DNA of 64,000 bases from Pseudoxanthomonas sp. SL93 (GCF_026625825.1 NZ_CP113065.1:1736001-1800000); one strand, 5' to 3'; positions 8,156-16,901 are shown, counted from the stretch's first letter. Notes: generated by a model from the letters alone, not told the origin. Made by a program: numbers and translations.

Positions 8156-9052
8156 ATGGGTGACCCACTCTCCGACGTCGTCCAGCTGCTCCACCCCCAG
8201 GCGGTCTTTGCCAACGTGATCAGCGGCAAGGGCAACTGGGCGGTGCGGTACGACGACTACGGCCAGCCCGGCTTCTGCATCGTGCTGGAAGGCAGCGCGA
8301 GACTGGCCGTGGAGGGGCACGCCCCCCTCACCATCAGCGCAGGCGACTTCGTGCTGCTGCCAACCACGCCGGCGTTCACGCTTTCAGGCTTCTTGCCGGC
8401 GCCACCGGTCTTCATCGATCCCCGCGTGGTACCTGGAGGACAGGGCGAACTGCGCCATGGCGATCCGGACGGCCCCCCGGACATGCGCTCGCTGGGTGGC
8501 GCCTTCCGGTTCGACACCCAGGACGCCGCGCTGCTGGTATCGCTGCTGCCCGCGGTCGTGCACGTGCAGGGTTCGCAACGGCTCATGCAACTGGTGCAGA
8601 TGGTCGGCGAGGAATACGCAACGCAGCAGCCGGGCACTGACTACATGCTGTCCCGGCTGGTCGAGATGCTGCTGGTGGAAGCGATGCGTTCGACGACAAC
8701 GGGGAATGCGCCGCCCGGCCTGCTGCGCGCACTGGGCGACGAGCGGCTGGCGATGGCGCTCAAGCAGGTGCATGCACGCATCGCGCACCCATGGACCGTG
8801 GGTGAGCTGGCGAACATCGCCGCGCTTTCACGCTCGACGTTCTTCGACCGGTTCACCCGCACCGTCGGCGTGGCGCCGATGGAATACGTACTGGCCTGGC
8901 GGATGGAAGTCGCGAAGGCATTGTTGAGGCGCGATGGCCTCCGCGTGACCCAGGTGGCCGAGCGCGTCGGCTATGGCTCCACCAGCACGTTCAGCGTGGC
9001 CTTCAGCCGGCATGTGGGCGAACCGCCCAGCCGCTACGCAACCCGGACGTGA
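8156..9052 (+). CDS. AraC family regulator with cupin-type sensor domain
   Basis: This 298-residue protein has an N-terminal cupin-like domain (about residues 5-180, matching the AraC-associated cupin_6 type: GNWAVRYDDYGQPGFCIVLEG and the GDFVLLP strand). A C-terminal pair of helix-turn-helix motifs covers about residues 195-298 and contains the signature VTQVAERVGYGSTSTFSVAFSRHVG. It is divergent from the SDR gene at 7314-8057, with the 98-bp gap presumably holding the shared control region. The natural inference is that a small molecule bound by the cupin changes SDR expression. The inducer is not identifiable from sequence. The ATG lacks a strong ribosome site. Confidence 0.92.
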   Translation: MGDPLSDVVQLLHPQAVFANVISGKGNWAVRYDDYGQPGFCIVLEGSARLAVEGHAPLTISAGDFVLLPTTPAFTLSGFLPAPPVFIDPRVVPGGQGELRHGDPDGPPDMRSLGGAFRFDTQDAALLVSLLPAVVHVQGSQRLMQLVQMVGEEYATQQPGTDYMLSRLVEMLLVEAMRSTTTGNAPPGLLRALGDERLAMALKQVHARIAHPWTVGELANIAALSRSTFFDRFTRTVGVAPMEYVLAWRMEVAKALLRRDGLRVTQVAERVGYGSTSTFSVAFSRHVGEPPSRYATRT

Positions 9053-9068
9053 CGCCACCAACTTCGGC

Positions 9069-9096
9069 ATCGTGGCCAGCGCGCGATGGCCACGAT
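9069..9096. terminator. Hairpin after the AraC gene
   Basis: A perfect 9-bp inverted repeat (ATCGTGGCC and GGCCACGAT, 10-nt loop) begins 16 bp past the AraC stop. It lies before the stop of the convergent Atu4866-like gene at 9158. It lacks a T-tract but is placed as a shared terminator would be. Confidence 0.45.
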
Positions 9097-9157
9097 TCCC
9101 GGGATGAGGCTTGGACAGCGCGGGTGTCTGCACACTCGGTTGCTGACCGGGATCCCT

Positions 9158-9547
9158 CTACGGTTTCTCGCGGTGGAAGATCATTCCTCCGTGGTGGAGT
9201 TCATCCAGGCTGACGAAGGTACCGTCCGCCGTGAATCCGGTGTCGTCCCAGTAGTCGATATGCGTTCCCCGCACTTCGTAGCGCCCCTGGTATGCGCTTT
9301 TGCGGGTGCCGCGTGCTTCGTCGTAACGGCCGTTCGGCAGGAGTTCCTGACGGATGCGACCATCCGCCGTGACCCACATGCCGATATAGGGGTGCGTGGA
9401 CATCGGGTTTCCTTGTGTGGGGTTGTCCGGGGACGTCGGGTGGGAAGCCGGCGTCATCGCATGTGCACCCTGGTGAAGGGCGGCGGTGATCGCCAGGGCA
9501 AGCGCGACCATCGGCATGCGCTGGACGCCAGGCAGGAAGTCCTTCAT
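9158..9547 (-). CDS. Secreted Atu4866-domain protein
   Basis: This 129-residue protein has a signal peptide (about residues 1-30, ending HQGAHA) and a C-terminal domain matching the Atu4866 family: HPYIGMWVTADGRIRQELL, then GRYEVRGTHIDYWDDTGF and a final GGMIFHRE. The family is a small single-domain beta-barrel of unknown ligand, often encoded beside NTF2-like or redox proteins. Its ATG overlaps the stop of the preceding NTF2-like gene in an ATGA arrangement, so the two are translationally coupled and probably act together. Whether the domain is exported or the hydrophobic start is an anchor is not certain. Confidence 0.85.
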   Translation of the reverse strand: MKDFLPGVQRMPMVALALAITAALHQGAHAMTPASHPTSPDNPTQGNPMSTHPYIGMWVTADGRIRQELLPNGRYDEARGTRKSAYQGRYEVRGTHIDYWDDTGFTADGTFVSLDELHHGGMIFHREKP

Positions 9548-10221
9548 CACGGCACACCCTCGCCACCCGGCGCCGGTATGCGACGGATCACATCCTCGTA
9601 GGGGGCAAGATCGAGAAAGGCCGTCACCTCCACCGCCTTGCCGCGCTCCATGCGGAAGATCCATGCATAGTGGTTCCTGTAAGGCCTGCCATCCATGGCC
9701 ACGGCTTCACCCACCCAGTTGATGATGACGTGGTCGCCATCCGCCCACAGGCGCCGGGAGACCGGGCGCACGGGGGTGCGCAGGCGACTGACGAAAGGGC
9801 GCACGGCACGCGCGTTGAAATCGGCGAGCCCGCGATACGTTCCCGCCGTGGGGCCCGAGCCCTCGATCGTCCAGACGACGTCGGGCGAGAGCACCTCCGC
9901 GAAGAAGTCCGACCCGCCGGCGGCCCATCGTGCGAAGGCGTCGTCGACCTGTTGCCTGTTGTGCGCGGCGGCCACCGGATCCTGCGTCGTGGTCGCCGAC
10001 ACCCGGGCCAGCGATGTCGTGGGAGCGGCCGCAAGGCACGCGATGACGCATGCGGCCATCGCCCATGCGCGGCCCATGGCGAACAGCGGTCGTCCGCTGC
10101 GCGCCACGAACAGCAAGGACACGGCGGACGAGCCCGTGGCTGCACACGACCGCCCCTGCACCATGCGGACGCGGCTTACTTCATGCACCTGGCGGCGGCC
10201 TGGCCGCGTTTCGATGACCAT
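9547..10221 (-). CDS. NTF2-like (SnoaL-type) protein with hydrophobic N-terminus
   Basis: The C-terminal 125 residues form an NTF2-like/SnoaL fold: HNRQQVDDAFARWAAGG, VVWTIEGSGPTAGTYRGL, and NHYAWIFRMERGKAVEVTAFLD near the end. This fold serves as an isomerase or polyketide-cyclase-like pocket or as a simple binding protein. Upstream is a hydrophobic segment (MAACVIACLAAAPTTSLA) that looks like a signal peptide. The start is ambiguous. The ATG at 10221 has GAGGG at good distance but gives a long odd N-terminus, while the ATG at 10077 gives a neat signal peptide without a ribosome site. It is coupled to the Atu4866-like gene and divergent from an AraC regulator. Confidence 0.75.
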   Translation of the reverse strand: MVIETRPGRRQVHEVSRVRMVQGRSCAATGSSAVSLLFVARSGRPLFAMGRAWAMAACVIACLAAAPTTSLARVSATTTQDPVAAAHNRQQVDDAFARWAAGGSDFFAEVLSPDVVWTIEGSGPTAGTYRGLADFNARAVRPFVSRLRTPVRPVSRRLWADGDHVIINWVGEAVAMDGRPYRNHYAWIFRMERGKAVEVTAFLDLAPYEDVIRRIPAPGGEGVP

Positions 10222-10381
10222 TGTCTTCCCTCTGTCTTGAACGGGTAGGAATGCGTTCCAGCTGCGCGCATTCTTCCGCTCGGCGCCGCGACTGCGGTAG
10301 ACGCCGTGTACGCAATGCTTGCCTGATCGTCCGACCGTGGCAGATGATTTCCCTTGGCATCCAAACGACACGACAGTGCCC

Positions 10382-11287
10382 ATGTCCAAGCGTGAGCTTT
10401 TCAGGGACGCCATCGCACGGCATGCGCCGGAAGACGGGACGTTCTCCTGCGCCATTCCGGGCGTGAAGCTGATCCGGTGGTCGTCGCCCACGATGCCGAT
10501 GCCGGTCATCTACGAGCCCACCGCGTGCTTCGTGGCACAGGGACGCAAGCGCGCCGCCTTGGGCAGCCGCGTCTTCCATTACGACCCGACCAGCTATCTG
10601 GTCGCCTCCGTCGGCCTTCCGGTGATGGGATCGGTGATCGAGGCCAGCGATGCCAGCCCGTACCTGAGCCTCCAGCTGGACCTGGATGCACGCGAACTGG
10701 GAGAGTTGATGCTTCGCTACCCCCAGGCATCAGCGCCGGCAGGCGATGGCGTTCCTGCCGGACTGACGCTCAACCAGATGACGCCCGAGCTGCTCGACGC
10801 CGCCACCCGGCTCATCCTGCTGCTCGATGCGCCCCGGGAAATCGAGGCGCTGGCGCCGCTGGCGATACGCGAGATCCTCTACCGGCTGCTCATGGGACCC
10901 AGTGGACCGATCATCGAATCGATGGCGCGCGCCGACAGCCGCCATGGCCAGATCGCGCGTGCGATCCTCTGGATCAGGACGCACTTCCGCGAGGGCTGTC
11001 GTGTCGAGGACGTGGCGAAGATCGCGGGGATGAGCCGCTCGGCTTTCCACGAGCACTTCAGGGCGGTCACCGCGATGACGCCGCTCGAGTTCAGGACCCA
11101 GTTGCGCCTCCAGGAAGCGCGCCGGTTGATGGTGAGCGACGGCCTGGATGCGGCGAGCGCCGGATTCGCCGTGGGCTATGAGAGTCCATCGCAATTCAGT
11201 CGCGACTACTCGCGACGTTTCGGCCTGTCACCGGCACGGGACGCGAACCGCCTGCGCCTGGCGGAAGGCCAGGCGGCCGCTGGATGA
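10382..11287 (+). CDS. AraC family regulator with AraC_N sensor domain
   Basis: This 301-residue regulator begins with the AraC_N type domain. The YEPTACFVAQGRKRA segment and the SYLVASVGLPVMGSV strand are typical. It ends with a two-helix-turn-helix DNA-binding region (FREGCRVEDVAKIAGMSRSAFHEHF and the FAVGYESPSQFSRDY box). Regulators of this subfamily are commonly adjacent to the short-chain or aldo-keto reductases they control. Here the divergent neighbour is the NTF2-like/Atu4866 pair, and immediately downstream lies a decayed SDR copy that may once have been its target. The ATG start at 10382 is preferred over an upstream TTG that adds 21 residues. Confidence 0.93.
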   Translation: MSKRELFRDAIARHAPEDGTFSCAIPGVKLIRWSSPTMPMPVIYEPTACFVAQGRKRAALGSRVFHYDPTSYLVASVGLPVMGSVIEASDASPYLSLQLDLDARELGELMLRYPQASAPAGDGVPAGLTLNQMTPELLDAATRLILLLDAPREIEALAPLAIREILYRLLMGPSGPIIESMARADSRHGQIARAILWIRTHFREGCRVEDVAKIAGMSRSAFHEHFRAVTAMTPLEFRTQLRLQEARRLMVSDGLDAASAGFAVGYESPSQFSRDYSRRFGLSPARDANRLRLAEGQAAAG

Positions 11288-11439
11288 CGCGCTCGCATCG
11301 CGCTGCATGCCGTCGATGCGCCATGACGGGGCGCCGGTGTCCAGCGCCCACGAACTGCCGCTCGATGCCGGGATGAGGGCGACATCGAAGCGGCGCTCCT
11401 GCCCGCCGGATACACCACCCCGGCAGCCGTTCCGACTCG

Positions 11440-11615
11440 ACAGCCACAAATCTCGCTGAGCCTGTTTGTCCCGTGATAACCGCCAGGCTGTGCGTCCGGC
11501 GACGCTGCCGGGAAGAGAGTCGGCAGCGCACCCAGCCGCCCGCGTCCCTGCGCCGCTGCAGATCAAGCGCGAACATCAGGCACGCCAGCTTCGATTGCCG
11601 AAGTGCCATGCTGGT
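11440..11615 (-). pseudogene. Decayed SDR gene remnant
   Basis: On the minus strand a short stretch reads MALRQSKLACLMFALDLQRR and DAGGW, the active-site helix region of the SDR paralogues encoded 2-4 kb away (AYAQSKIACLMF and AYGQSKLACLMF). Directly after GGW the match jumps, with a frame change, to GALPTLFPAASPDAQPGGY and then HGTNRLSEI. This aligns with the C-terminal GALPSLFAATAP...GGAYYGP segment of the same paralogues. About 40 intervening residues and everything before the active-site helix are missing. It is therefore a deletion-scarred remnant, not a functional gene. The rest of the 11288-11694 gap shows nothing else recognisable. Confidence 0.75.
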
Positions 11616-11694
11616 TTTCCTCGATGGGGAAACAGGTGCTTGACGGCGACGATGGAAGCGTCGATCCGTGATGCATGCGCGCGCGGCCCGGACA

Positions 11695-13140
11695 TCATCC
11701 CTGGGCAGGCCCGATGACGGCGGACCGGGCGGGGGATGCCGGCATCGAGGGTGATGCCTCCCGGGCCTCATCGTGCGCGACGCTCTCCCGCCCGTGCTCG
11801 CCGATGGGGCGTTGCGACGCCTGCGAAACACGGCGTGCATGCGCGCGCCCCAGCCAGAGCGCCAGCGCGGCCCAGAACAACGCCAACGGCACCACCACGC
11901 TGACCAGTCCGCCCAGCGCCAGGCCAATCCGGCCGAGGGCGCCTTCCGCCTGCGCACCGACCACGTCGCCGGCGCGATAGACGAAGGTATCGATGAACGC
12001 CTTCGCCTTGTACTTGTCCTCGCGAGCGACCACGGTGAACAGCACTTCGCGCACGGGGCGGGTAATGCCACGCTGCACCGCGCGATTGGCGGCTTCCAGC
12101 AGCACCAGCAGGACGAACGACCCGTAGATCGCCAGGCCGAGGAATCCCAGCGCTGTCGCCAGCGGCAGGATCGCCAGCGCAACGCCCAGGCCGAAACGCT
12201 TGATGAAACGTCCGGTCAGGGTGAGCTGCAGCACCAGCACCGCGATCTGCGTCCACATGTCGATGCTGCCCAGCAGCGCGGCGCGCGCATCCGTGCCCTC
12301 GGCCACGTCGGCCACCATCTGCATGCGCGTGAAGTACACCAGCGTCGCCATTACCGCCATCAGCAGCACATAGCCGGCGATCCCGCTCAGGAAGGGCGAC
12401 CGGACCACCGAACGCACACCGGCCCACATGCTGCCGCCGATGCGTTCTGCTTCGTCAGGAAACGCGGGTGCGTGGACGCCACTCGTTCCCGTGCGCTCCG
12501 GTGCCACCCTAACCAGCAACCATGCGGTCAGCAGGCCGAGCGACAGGAATCCCGCCGAGACCAGCAGAAGGCTGGGGGTTCCCAACGGTTCGGCCAGCCG
12601 CGAGGTCAGCCAGGGCCCGACGATCGCGCCCAGCGTTCCGCCGATGGAGACCAGTGCGAAGAAACGTGCGCCCTGGTCGCTGGTGAAACGGTCGGACATC
12701 AACGCCCAGAACACCATGGTGGCGAACAGGTTGAACACGCTGAACCACACGTAGAACACCTGGCCGCTGCGCTGCCCCACCGCCTCCGGCGCGAACGTCA
12801 GCAGCGCCCAGAAACCCACCAGCCCCACGATAAAGAAGCCATACGTCGCGGCGATGAAGTGCAGCCGGCGCAGGCGGCTGACGAGCCAGCCAAAGGCAGG
12901 ATTGACGGCCAACGTCACCAGCGCGGTGCCGATGAAAAGCCAACGGATGCTGTCGATGCCGCGCTCCATGCCCAACGCATCGCGTGCAGGCCGCAGCAGC
13001 ATCAGCGCGGTGAGGACGAAGAAGAAAAAGCACGCCGCGATCAGGACGGGGACGGCTTCCCCGCGACGCAGGTTGAACATGGCCTGCCACCTGCGAAGGG
13101 GCGAGTGCGGGCCGGCGGCACGCGCATCGGAGCTAGTCAT
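11695..13140 (-). CDS. MFS-type membrane transporter (NTP/NDP-exchanger-like)
   Basis: This polytopic membrane protein of 481 residues has about 12 hydrophobic segments, beginning VPVLIAACFFFFVLTALMLL and with a long central loop of charged residues near 210-235. The arrangement, including MLLRPARDALGM after the first helix, resembles the group of MFS-superfamily transporters annotated as ATP/ADP-exchanger-like in proteobacteria. The substrate cannot be assigned. The start at 13140 has CCAGGA upstream; a later ATG at 13080 is possible. It follows the exported SDR gene by 29 bp on the same strand, so the two probably form one transcription unit. The C-terminal tail of about 60 residues is polar and variable. 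Confidence 0.78.
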   Translation of the reverse strand: MTSSDARAAGPHSPLRRWQAMFNLRRGEAVPVLIAACFFFFVLTALMLLRPARDALGMERGIDSIRWLFIGTALVTLAVNPAFGWLVSRLRRLHFIAATYGFFIVGLVGFWALLTFAPEAVGQRSGQVFYVWFSVFNLFATMVFWALMSDRFTSDQGARFFALVSIGGTLGAIVGPWLTSRLAEPLGTPSLLLVSAGFLSLGLLTAWLLVRVAPERTGTSGVHAPAFPDEAERIGGSMWAGVRSVVRSPFLSGIAGYVLLMAVMATLVYFTRMQMVADVAEGTDARAALLGSIDMWTQIAVLVLQLTLTGRFIKRFGLGVALAILPLATALGFLGLAIYGSFVLLVLLEAANRAVQRGITRPVREVLFTVVAREDKYKAKAFIDTFVYRAGDVVGAQAEGALGRIGLALGGLVSVVVPLALFWAALALWLGRAHARRVSQASQRPIGEHGRESVAHDEAREASPSMPASPARSAVIGPAQG

Positions 13141-13169
13141 GGGGATATCCTGGAAGCGGCGTCCTCATG

Positions 13170-14231
13170 TCAGCGGAAGCGCGCGCCCGTCAGCGCTTCC
13201 GATGCGTCCCAGAGCCGGGCGGCCGTCGTGGCGTCCTGTGCCACCGTCGGCACCGTGGCCAGACCAAGCGGACCGCGCATTTCGTTCGTGCCCGTCGGCC
13301 CGTAGTAGGCACCGCCCACGGCGCCGGGCGCCGTCGCGGCAAACAGCGTGGGGATGGCGCCCTGTGCCGCCGAATGCAGCTGGTCTTTCCCCGCAGCCCA
13401 TCGGCGCCCCTGCTCGCTGTCGAGGCCCGGACCGCGGGCGACCAGTTCGGTCACCGCGATGCCCGGATGCGCGGCCATGCTCTGGATTCCCCATCCCGCC
13501 GCGTCACTGCGGCGCTGCAGCTCGAAGGCGAACATCAGGCACGCGATCTTCGACTGCGCGTAGGCTGCGTACGGGTCGTATGCCTTGTCGGACTGCAGGT
13601 TGTCGAGATCCAGACCGCCACGATGGATGGCGACGCTGGACAGGGTGACGACGCGGGGAGACGCACTCTTGCGCAGCAGCGGCAGCAGTTCCGCGGTCAG
13701 CGCGAAGTGCCCCAGATAATTGGTGGCGAACTGCATCTCGAAGCCATCGGCGGATACGCCACGTTGCGGAAGCGCCATGACGGCCGCGTTGTTGATCAGC
13801 CCATCCAGTCGCGGCAGCGTGGTGCCGAGACGCCTACCCAAGGCGCGTACCGAGTCCAGGTTGGCCAGGTCGACCACTTCGAACTGGAGCTTGGCATCCG
13901 GTGTCTCCTGCCTGATCTTGTCCATCGCCTCGCGTCCACGCTCGGCGTTGCGCGCGGCGATCACCACGTGCGCACCCGCGGCGGCCAGCGCTTTGGCATC
14001 TTCATATCCCATGCCGCTGGTTCCGCCTGTCACCAGGAAGAAGCGGCCGGCCTGCGAAGGCATGTCCGCCAGGCTCCAGTCGGGTTTCGGCGTCGTCTGG
14101 GCCATGGCGGTACCCGAACCGGCGATGGCACCCAGCATCAGCCCGATGGCCGCGACGCGGCGTCGCCAGTGGGTCCGGGTCGGAGGGGTGCGTTCCAGGG
14201 AAAGATCATTGCTCATCGTTTCGTCACTCAC
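13170..14231 (-). CDS. SDR family oxidoreductase with export-type N-terminus
   Basis: This 353-residue short-chain dehydrogenase/reductase belongs to the retinol-dehydrogenase-like group. It carries TGGTSGMG for cofactor binding, NNAAVM, NYLGHFALT, and the active-site YAQSK. Before the domain is an N-terminal extension of about 45 residues with an RRR cluster followed by a hydrophobic run (VAAIGLMLGAIAGSG) and AMAQ, which reads as a Tat-like or Sec signal. Export of a folded NAD(P)-enzyme through Tat is known for glucose-fructose oxidoreductase, so a periplasmic role is possible, but a membrane anchor is equally compatible. The start is a GTG at 14231 or an ATG at 14216; neither has a clear ribosome site. 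It is paralogous to the SDR at 14608-15564. Confidence 0.87.
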   Translation of the reverse strand: MSDETMSNDLSLERTPPTRTHWRRRVAAIGLMLGAIAGSGTAMAQTTPKPDWSLADMPSQAGRFFLVTGGTSGMGYEDAKALAAAGAHVVIAARNAERGREAMDKIRQETPDAKLQFEVVDLANLDSVRALGRRLGTTLPRLDGLINNAAVMALPQRGVSADGFEMQFATNYLGHFALTAELLPLLRKSASPRVVTLSSVAIHRGGLDLDNLQSDKAYDPYAAYAQSKIACLMFAFELQRRSDAAGWGIQSMAAHPGIAVTELVARGPGLDSEQGRRWAAGKDQLHSAAQGAIPTLFAATAPGAVGGAYYGPTGTNEMRGPLGLATVPTVAQDATTAARLWDASEALTGARFR

Positions 14232-14607
14232 GGGATGGAGGGGGAAGGGTTTGCTGCGGGGACGCTTGTTGTTCTTCGGGTTGCACGATCGGCCTGCGAG
14301 CGACGGTCAGCGTGGGTCGATGGCCGCGACGATCCACTGCGGTGTGCGACGACGCGTCGCGTACTGCTTCGATTCCGCTCCACGGGTGATGCAAGGCGTA
14401 GAGCGAGCGGGAGACGTGATATCCGCACTTCTTCGTCGGCCTGATACGAGGATGTTCCTCAGCGTTTAAAAATGCTTTAACCGCGCACTCGACGGGACCA
14501 CGACGATGCTGGGATATGCGCAACGAAAATGAGGCGAGGCGCAGCGCCACGCGACGACGCGATACGCGTGACGGGATGCCGGATGACACTGCGGATCTGC
14601 AACCAGG
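14232..14607. other. Intergenic region with TTTAA-N6-TTTAA motif
   Basis: No gene is seen in these 376 bp between two co-oriented SDR genes. The stretch contains a locally AT-rich 16-bp block at 14465-14480 (TTTAA, then AAATGC, then TTTAA). A similar block with the same spacing occurs upstream of the next SDR gene at 15852-15867. Confidence 0.5.
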
Positions 14608-15564
14608 CTAAACCGCGAACAGGGAGGACGCGGACGAGTGCTTCCTGTCGGTCACGAACACCGTATCGGTCAGTCTTTCCGACTCGCGCCACAGTCTTGC
14701 GGCAGCCTCCAGGTCCTTCGCCTGCATCGGCACGCTGGCCGGGCGCGGGAAGCCACGCGTCTCGCCCAGCCGGTCGGGGCCGTAGTACGCGCCGCCTTCG
14801 GCCTGGGGTGCAGTCGCGGCAAACAACGATGGCAACGCGCCCTGTTCGGCGGGCTGGAAGAGGAACCACAGATAGCGGCGCGCCATGCCCGGGCCACTCC
14901 CTGCACCCGCGCCATTGATCAGCAGATCGGTGCGGGAAATGCCCGGATGCGCGGCGATGCTCTGGATTCCCCAGCCTCCCGCCACGCTCCGCCGCTGCAG
15001 TTCGAACGCGAACATCAGGCACGCCAGTTTCGACTGGCCATAGGCGACCATGGGCTTGTAGTCGCGCTCAGACTGCAGGTCGTGGAAATCCAGCGCACCA
15101 CTCCTGGCCGCCACGCTCGACAGACTTACCACGCGCGGACGATTGCCCTTGCACAGCAGCGGCAGCAGGTGGCCCGTCAGGGCGAAATGTCCAAGATGGT
15201 TGGTACCGAACTGCAGTTCGAATCCGTTGGATGTTTCCAGCCGGCGCGGGGGCGCCATCACCGCCGCGTTGTTGACCAGCAGATCCAGGCCGCCATGCGA
15301 GCGGCGCAGGGTATCCGCGAAGGTTTCAATGGATTCCAGGCTGGCAAGATCCACCGCACCGAAACGCACGTTGGCTGCCGGGACTTCCCGGCGGATCTGC
15401 TCGACCGCGACGGCGCCCTTCGCCGCATTGCGGCCCGCGACGATGACACTGGCGCCTGCACGCGCCAGCGCCAGTGCGGTCTGGAATCCAATGCCGCCGG
15501 TCCCGGTGACGACCGCGGTGCGGCCTGTCTGGGGCGGAATGTCGGACGCTGTCCAATTGGCCAT
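14608..15564 (-). CDS. SDR family oxidoreductase (retinol-dehydrogenase-like)
   Basis: This is a cytoplasmic short-chain dehydrogenase/reductase of 318 residues starting MANWTASDIPPQTGRTAV. The glycine-rich loop reads TGTGGIG, one residue shorter than the classic TGxxxGxG, while NNAAVM, NHLGHFALT and the catalytic YGQSK are normal. Length and the C-terminal GALPSLFAATAP segment place it with the SDR at 13170-14231, from which it differs by lacking the export sequence. The ATG at 15564 is supported by AAGAGG 7-8 nt upstream. The substrate is unknown. It probably arose with its neighbour by tandem duplication, and a third copy survives only as a remnant at about 11.5 kb. Confidence 0.93.
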   Translation of the reverse strand: MANWTASDIPPQTGRTAVVTGTGGIGFQTALALARAGASVIVAGRNAAKGAVAVEQIRREVPAANVRFGAVDLASLESIETFADTLRRSHGGLDLLVNNAAVMAPPRRLETSNGFELQFGTNHLGHFALTGHLLPLLCKGNRPRVVSLSSVAARSGALDFHDLQSERDYKPMVAYGQSKLACLMFAFELQRRSVAGGWGIQSIAAHPGISRTDLLINGAGAGSGPGMARRYLWFLFQPAEQGALPSLFAATAPQAEGGAYYGPDRLGETRGFPRPASVPMQAKDLEAAARLWRESERLTDTVFVTDRKHSSASSLFAV

Positions 15565-15939
15565 GATGATTGCCTCTTCTGGTGATTCGGTGGGGGTCAA
15601 CGTGATGGAGCCGTCGCACGGGGTGATGCGGCGTCCGCATTGCACAGGTCGCGCTCCGCGAACGACGGACACGTTCCTGCAGCTGCATGCATGCCGGCAT
15701 TCCTTGCGTCCGACGCTTGCGCGGTGTCAGGCGGAGGATGCCGATAGCGGAAAAGAAAACGCCGTGCGGAAATCTTCAGTCGGGCGCTGCCGTTTCATCG
15801 GCATCCCGGACACGCTGACTTCCACATTGCACGCCACGTTAGGCCGCGATATTTAAGAGGACTTTAAGGCGGGCACGTATCCGCGCCCGCGGAGGGGGAA
15901 GCGCGCGGGCACACCAACGAAATCGCCTGGATGCGTGCT
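15565..15939. other. Intergenic region upstream of SDR gene
   Basis: These 375 bp between the SDR start and the LysR stop hold no recognisable gene. An AT-rich 16-bp block at 15852-15867 (TTTAA, GAGGAC, TTTAA) matches the one at 14465-14480 and may be a shared control element of the two SDR paralogues. Confidence 0.5.
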
Positions 15940-16854
15940 TCAACCTGCCTGCGAGGTGGCGATCTCTTTCGCCACCCCGGTGACCAGGGCACGCAGCCAC
16001 TGGTGTGCCGGATCGTCGCGGTAGCGCACATGCCAGCCCATTTCCAGCGGGAACGTCCCCAGATCCGCCGGCGCAGGCAGCACCTTCAATCGCGGATCGC
16101 GTGCCAGATGGCGGCATATCAGGATGGGCAACGTCGCGCAGTAATCCGTGGCCGCGACCAGTTCGGGAATGGACAGGAAGTGGGTCACCGACACCACCAC
16201 CTCGCGCCGCAGGCCCTGCCGCTGCAGCGCCTGGAACAGGCCGGCGCGCAGCTTGCCGGGCGGCAGCACGTTGACGTGCTTGAGCTGCTCGTACTGCGCT
16301 TTCGACAACCGCTTGTTGACCACCGGATGATCGGCGCGCACCACGCATGCCAGTCCGTCGTCCATCAGGTGCTGCACCACCATGTTGTCGGGCGGCTCCA
16401 CGATGCGCCCGAGCACCATCGCGGTCTCACCCGAGATGGCGCCGGTCTCGGCCAGGTCCGTGCCGTAGGGCGTCAGCCGCAGCCGGATGCCCGGCGCACG
16501 TGCCTGCAGGCGCGCCACGATGGCGGGGACCAGCACGAATTCGACATAGCTGTTGGGTGCCAGGGTGAACAGCCGCTCGGCCTTGGCCGGATCGAACTGC
16601 TGCTGTCCCAGCACCAGCCCGTCAAGTTGCGACACGGCCGCGGCGATGCCCGGCGCCAGTTCGAGCGCTTTCTGCGTGGGCTGCATGCCGTAGCGTTCGC
16701 GGATGAACAACGGATCCTGCAGCGTGTCGCGCAGCCGTGCCAATGCGTTCGACAGCGCCGGCTGGGTGATGCCCAGCCGCTCGGCCGCGCGGGTCACGTT
16801 GCGCTCTTCCATCAGCGCGAGGAACACCGGCAGCAGATTGAGGTCGTAGCGCAC
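15940..16854 (-). CDS. LysR family transcriptional regulator
   Basis: This LysR-type regulator of 304 residues has an N-terminal winged helix (DLNLLPVFLALMEERNVTRAAERLGITQ split across residues 4-31, followed by PALSNALARLRD) and a C-terminal periplasmic-binding-like effector domain. The NodD/PcpR-like subclass usually starts with RYDLNLL, so the GTG at 16854 (V-R-Y-D-L-N) is the best start. A longer TTG-initiated form cannot be excluded. It is divergent from the old yellow enzyme and aldo-keto reductase genes, which it is likely to control. The 148-bp divergent gap includes an AT-rich pocket with a palindrome. Confidence 0.94.
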   Translation of the reverse strand: MRYDLNLLPVFLALMEERNVTRAAERLGITQPALSNALARLRDTLQDPLFIRERYGMQPTQKALELAPGIAAAVSQLDGLVLGQQQFDPAKAERLFTLAPNSYVEFVLVPAIVARLQARAPGIRLRLTPYGTDLAETGAISGETAMVLGRIVEPPDNMVVQHLMDDGLACVVRADHPVVNKRLSKAQYEQLKHVNVLPPGKLRAGLFQALQRQGLRREVVVSVTHFLSIPELVAATDYCATLPILICRHLARDPRLKVLPAPADLGTFPLEMGWHVRYRDDPAHQWLRALVTGVAKEIATSQAG

Positions 16855-16889
16855 CCAGTCATACTGATTCGTATATATCTGGAATTCAA

Positions 16890-16901
16890 CCAATAAATTG
16901 G
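16890..16901. promoter_or_regulatory. Candidate LysR operator palindrome
   Basis: The 12-bp sequence CCAATAAATTGG is an inverted repeat (CCAAT/ATTGG with a 2-nt centre) in an AT-rich pocket between the divergent LysR gene and the old yellow enzyme gene. Its place, 36 bp from the LysR start and about 100 bp from the ATG of the enzyme, fits a LysR binding site. This is inferred from position and symmetry only. Confidence 0.4.
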
